A stretch of DNA of 8,941 nt, taken from assembly GCA_026418215.1 (NCBI GenBank), contig JAOABT010000148.1:1-8941 (forward strand). The letters run 5' to 3'. The stretch comes from Clostridia bacterium. GTDB taxonomy: Bacteria > Bacillota > Clostridia > DSM-8532. The notes under the pieces are model-generated. The model was not told the origin of the DNA, ran no database searches, and saw only the letters and a program-made list of their open reading frames with translations. The position numbers and the translations under genes were made by a program. The first letter of the stretch is position 1. Every line of letters begins with the position of its first letter. Below are positions 6,759-8,941 of the stretch, piece after piece.

Positions 6759-7581
6759 CAATAAGCCAGTCGATAATTTTTCTTGCAATGCTCAACCTGG
6801 AGGGCAGCTCCGGAAGCTTGTCGTAAGGAAACCATTCGGCATGGCTTATTTCTATTCCGTCCACCCTTATTTCACCCGAGTCATAATCGGCAATAAAGCC
6901 TATCATCAGGGAGTCGGGGTAGGGCCAGGGCTGGCTTCCGAAGTAACGGATGTTCTTCACCCTTATGCCAACCTCTTCCATGAGTTCTCGCTTCACGCAA
7001 TCCTCCAGGGTTTCTCCAACCTCGGAAAACCCTGCAATCAGGCTGTGCATATTGCCGGGGAAGCGTGTGGAATGGGCTAATAGTATCTGGTTATCACGGG
7101 TAACGGCTGTTATGGGGGCAGGCGATATGCGAGGATAGAAAATATGACCGCACTTCGGACAGAGCTTTGCCCTTTCGTCTTCCTTGTCGCAATTGGCGCT
7201 TCCGCATTTTCCGCAGAATCTGCTCGTGAGATCCCAGTTAAGAAGCTGCAAGGCCCTGTTGGCAAGCAGAAACGTTGCCTCATCCATCTGGCCGAACAAC
7301 GCCCGTAATTCTATCAATTTTAACGGGGAGCTTTCATTCTCGGTGTATTGGGCTTCGCAGCAGTAGCATGGTTCTCCCTTGAAGAGGCCCAAATAGAGCT
7401 TTTTATCAGAAAAGTACGCGGCTCCCGAAGAATGAGTTATGAAGGGAATATGGAAGCCGGCGTCATCAGGCTCGACCAGGAGCTTGCTTCCCTTAAATGC
7501 AAACCAGTAGCACGCCCCTTCTATAGGGTTAACCGGCACAATTCCCGGCTCGTAGTTCTCATAGATATTTCCGTAATTCAT
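6745..7581 (-). CDS. nudC: NADH/NAD pyrophosphatase, NudC-type NUDIX hydrolase
   Basis: A NUDIX hydrolase that splits NAD(H) into NMN(H) and AMP; NudC-family enzymes can also remove NAD caps from RNA. The 278 residues hold the family's full layout. An N-terminal NADH-PPase-like region (about 1-115) is followed by a zinc ribbon with C123-x2-C126 and C141-x2-C144. The catalytic NUDIX domain has a canonical box at 184-206: G184, E190, R198-E199, E202-E203, G205. The NudC signature SQPWPYP lies at 216-222; the second aromatic is Tyr where E. coli has Phe. All metal-binding glutamates are present, so it should be active. The start ATG at 7581 has only a weak AGAGA-type ribosome-binding site but a clear promoter upstream. 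It converges with the WD40 gene and appears monocistronic. A role in NAD turnover independent of the neighbours is the simplest reading. Confidence 0.95.
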   Translation of the reverse strand: MNYGNIYENYEPGIVPVNPIEGACYWFAFKGSKLLVEPDDAGFHIPFITHSSGAAYFSDKKLYLGLFKGEPCYCCEAQYTENESSPLKLIELRALFGQMDEATFLLANRALQLLNWDLTSRFCGKCGSANCDKEDERAKLCPKCGHIFYPRISPAPITAVTRDNQILLAHSTRFPGNMHSLIAGFSEVGETLEDCVKRELMEEVGIRVKNIRYFGSQPWPYPDSLMIGFIADYDSGEIRVDGIEISHAEWFPYDKLPELPSRLSIARKIIDWLIENPA

Positions 7582-7613
7582 CGACTTGCATCTCTTTTTT
7601 CTTTTTTTTGCCC

Positions 7614-7642
7614 ATTATATCCGAATACGGTGAGGTCTGCAA
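7614..7642 (-). promoter_or_regulatory. sigma-A-like promoter for nudC
   Basis: On the minus strand, TTGCAG (7642-7637) and a perfect TATAAT (7619-7614) are separated by 17 bp. The predicted start near 7607 gives a leader of about 25 bases that is very A-rich (A8GA6). Confidence 0.6.
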
Positions 7643-7782
7643 GGCTATGATGAGGGGTGTGAAACACTGTACACATTTATTGAAGCTGAGGAGAAAAGCT
7701 TTAGGTGTTTTGATAAAGATTTTATGCTGAAAGAGAGCTCGTGGCGGCTAGATGAATAGAATGAAGAACGAGGGGCATAGAG

Positions 7783-7986
7783 TCAGAACAAAAACACTGG
7801 AATGCTTAAGCGATGGGTTTTGTATAGCATAAAAATTAAGTACGTCAGGGCATAAATGTAGACAAAGCTGCGAATACAGGTATTGCCTCGGCGCTGCTCA
7901 ATAAGAATATAGGCTCCTGCCGGGGGGAAGAAAATGGTTACCATAATTAAAAACCAGATTTTTGGACTTTGTTTGTTATGGGACAT
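7783..7986 (-). CDS. small two-helix membrane protein
   Basis: A 67-residue protein with two predicted membrane helices (about 10-30, IWFLIMVTIFFPPAGAYILI, and about 38-56, IRSFVYIYALTYLIFMLY) joined by a short polar loop (EQRRGNTC). I do not recognise a named family, but the FFPPxGxYxL pattern in the first helix is, from memory, common in small Firmicutes membrane proteins. AAAGGAGA seven bases upstream of the ATG is a strong ribosome-binding site. A near-consensus promoter lies at 8046-8074, so the gene is very likely real despite its size. It is divergent from the XRE regulator, with about 150 bp of very AT-rich DNA between. Control by that regulator is inference from the shared operator-like repeats. 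Confidence 0.78.
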   Translation of the reverse strand: MSHNKQSPKIWFLIMVTIFFPPAGAYILIEQRRGNTCIRSFVYIYALTYLIFMLYKTHRLSIPVFLF

Positions 7987-8045
7987 GGGGAAGTCTCCTT
8001 TATATAGTCTAAAAAAAGAAATTAATAGAAAATGTTTCCATATGC

Positions 8046-8074
8046 ATTATATCTCTATAGATACAATATGTAAA
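8046..8074 (-). promoter_or_regulatory. sigma-A-like promoter for the small membrane protein gene
   Basis: On the minus strand, TTTACA (8074-8069, five of six) and a perfect TATAAT (8051-8046) are separated by exactly 17 bp. Transcription would start near 8039, giving a leader of about 53 bases. The -35 box lies within the ATACAA...TGTAA repeats. Confidence 0.65.
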
Positions 8075-8088
8075 TACAAAAGATGTAA
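8061..8088. repeat. tandem ATACAA...TGTAA repeats, candidate XRE operator
   Basis: ATACAATATGTAA (8061-8073) and ATACAAAAGATGTAA (8074-8088) lie end to end. Each unit is itself a short dyad (TACA...TGTA, with spacers of 3 and 5 bases). They cover the -35 box of the divergent membrane gene and lie 53 bp before the XRE start codon. Position and symmetry suggest a binding site for the adjacent XRE protein, possibly autoregulatory. The DNA here is extremely AT-rich (18% GC over 8001-8100), so chance resemblance is possible. Confidence 0.4.
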
Positions 8089-8140
8089 TTATTTTAACTT
8101 TTCTTTGCTAAGCTTGACCTAAAGGATAAGAGGGTTTCAT

Positions 8141-8437
8141 ATGGATGATCTGGCGAAAAGATTGATATACTTTAGGGAGATAAAAGGATACACGACGAAT
8201 AAACTCGCTGATAAAGCGGGTATTTCTCAAAGCTTTGTACGGGATATCGAGCTTGGAAAGAAAAAGCCTTCGGTTGCTATTCTCTCGCATCTTTGTGATG
8301 CTCTGGATATAACGCTCTGTCAATTCTTTGACGATGGAATTAAGAAATCTTTGGTCAGTGACGACCTCTTAAAGCAGATTTTCAGGCTGACACCTGAGCA
8401 AAGGGAAAAGCTAGCGGATTTTCTCAAGCTTATTTAA
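8141..8437 (+). CDS. XRE-family transcriptional regulator
   Basis: A 98-residue DNA-binding protein with an N-terminal Cro/C1-type helix-turn-helix (about residues 5-63): RLIYFREIKGYTTNKLADKA leads into ISQSFVRDIELGKKKPSVAILSHLCDAL-type sequence, which is the classic XRE layout. The C-terminal part (about 70-98, DDLLKQIFRLTPEQREKLADFLKLI-like) is helical and may allow dimerisation, as in short SinR-like or SlrR-like regulators. There is no peptidase or toxin domain. The ATG at 8141 follows AGAGGG (8129-8134) at six bases. It is a lone gene, divergent from the small membrane protein. The operator-like repeats at 8061-8088 make repression of that gene and autoregulation plausible. No clear promoter was found for it; TTTCCA (8035) and TAGATA (8058) at 17 bp is the best weak candidate. 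Confidence 0.93.
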   Translation: MDDLAKRLIYFREIKGYTTNKLADKAGISQSFVRDIELGKKKPSVAILSHLCDALDITLCQFFDDGIKKSLVSDDLLKQIFRLTPEQREKLADFLKLI

Positions 8438-8440
8438 TTG

Positions 8441-8483
8441 CAGCTATTATGCATATGCTTGAAAAGCATTAGATAAGTAGCTG
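8441..8483. repeat. nested inverted repeat between convergent genes
   Basis: An outer stem CAGCTA (8441-8446)/TAGCTG (8478-8483) encloses an inner stem ATGCTT (8455-8460)/AAGCAT (8464-8469) with a GAA loop. It fills most of the 63-bp gap between the convergent XRE gene and the truncated gene. No U tract follows directly on either strand, although CTCCTTTTT begins about ten bases further on the plus strand. It may act as a bidirectional terminator or mRNA end-stabilising hairpin. Confidence 0.35.
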
Positions 8484-8500
8484 TGCTATGTATCTCCTTT

Positions 8501-8922
8501 TTACTTTGTCGGATCGTATCCAAGCTTGTTTAGCCGTTCCTGCTCTCTGGCGACATACCAGGAGGGATCGTGCTCCATCATCTCCGGCCGTCCTGCCTCA
8601 AATGCGGTTACCATAATTCTTGTATAATGCGTCACGTAGTTATGGAGCAATATATAGTGGTAAACATCAAAGTGCTGCATACCCTGATCACGGGCGGTTC
8701 TGAAGCTTACGACAGAATCAACTGCCGAGATATCTGCAATTTCGAGACCGTGTGCAGGCGAATTGCCCAGCAACAGCTGTTCAGAGCCATCCTTCTCAAT
8801 AAGCATGATCATGCTTCCGCCCCAGCTGTTTTCACCCCAGTAACGCTTTCCTGGCTCATGGGTCAGGATGATGGGTCTGAAATCATTTCTCAAACCCGTA
8901 ACGTCAAGGGCAGGTTTTGCAG
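8501..8922 (-). CDS. unrecognised protein, 3' part only (truncated by contig end)
   Basis: The last 139 codons of a gene whose 5' part lies beyond the contig. The frame stays open from the adapter junction (AKPALDVTGLRNDF...) to the TAA at 8501. An apparent start at 8893 is only an internal TTG with no ribosome-binding site and should not be used. The visible part has a Gly/Trp-rich stretch (GKRYWGENSWGGSMIM), a beta-rich middle (IEKDGSEQLLLGNSPAHGLE) and a helical, aromatic-rich tail (HFDVYHYILLHNYVTHYTR), ending NKLGYDPTK. No membrane helix is visible. I recognise no family. It is convergent with the XRE gene and probably unrelated to it. Confidence 0.75.
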
Positions 8923-8941
8923 CTGTCTCTTATACACATCT
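8923..8941 (-). other. Nextera/Tn5 mosaic end (artefact)
   Basis: CTGTCTCTTATACACATCT is the exact reverse complement of the 19-bp mosaic end at 6-24. It is library adapter, so the genome ends at 8922. Its orientation mirrors the left end, as expected for adapters flanking an insert. Confidence 0.97.

Noticed and set aside
7582..7782. Short frames in the 200-bp gap upstream of nudC, e.g. a 19-codon frame starting at 7753
   Set aside because: No ribosome-binding site and no protein-like composition; the gap is adequately explained by the nudC promoter and the untranslated end of the membrane gene.
6..8941. 19-bp terminal inverted repeats as a transposon
   Set aside because: The repeats are exactly the engineered Tn5 mosaic end, the left copy is joined to adapter bases, there is no transposase gene, and the nine bases inside each end (GATCAATCT and GTTTTGCAG) do not match as a target duplication would.

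Overview
This 8.9 kb window is a contig fragment from a low-to-mid GC Gram-positive bacterium, most likely a member of the Clostridia or a related Firmicutes lineage. The evidence is a FloA-type flotillin with an NfeD partner, a Spo0B-type histidine kinase, strong AGGAGG ribosome-binding sites and sigma-A-like promoters. I cannot name a genus. Both ends are sequencing adapter, not genome: positions 1-24 and 8923-8941 carry the Nextera/Tn5 mosaic end. Genomic sequence therefore runs only from 25 to 8922, and the last gene is cut by the contig end.

Region 1 (70-3697, minus strand) looks like one transcription unit: sensor histidine kinase, nfeD, floA, a 98-residue proline-rich protein, then a LytTR response regulator. 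The kinase has two membrane helices and almost no outside domain. It opens the set and its likely partner regulator closes it, so a two-component system brackets a membrane-microdomain module (NfeD/FloA). Spacing in the distal part is tight (12 bp between floA and the 98-residue gene, then a stop/start overlap). A good promoter (TTGACT-N18-TATGAT) precedes the kinase, and its -35 box lies inside a near-perfect inverted repeat.

Region 2 (3727-6687, plus strand) is transcribed divergently from the kinase. It holds two cytoplasmic beta-propeller proteins of different families: an SRPBCC-PQQ-like fusion rich in cysteine, and a WD40-repeat protein. They share a nearly identical ribosome-binding site and the same short N-terminal tag (MGL..LF). 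A 31-codon ORF with a good ribosome-binding site lies between them. Their function is unknown; they are the most novel-looking part of the window.

Region 3 (6736-8922) is a set of separate genes: a complete NudC-type NADH/NAD pyrophosphatase (minus) with its own promoter; a 67-residue two-helix membrane protein (minus) divergent from an XRE-family repressor (plus), with tandem ATACAA...TGTAA repeats overlapping the membrane gene's promoter; and the 3' part of an unrecognised gene (minus) truncated by the adapter junction. I saw no rRNA, tRNA, CRISPR array, insertion sequence or phage gene.
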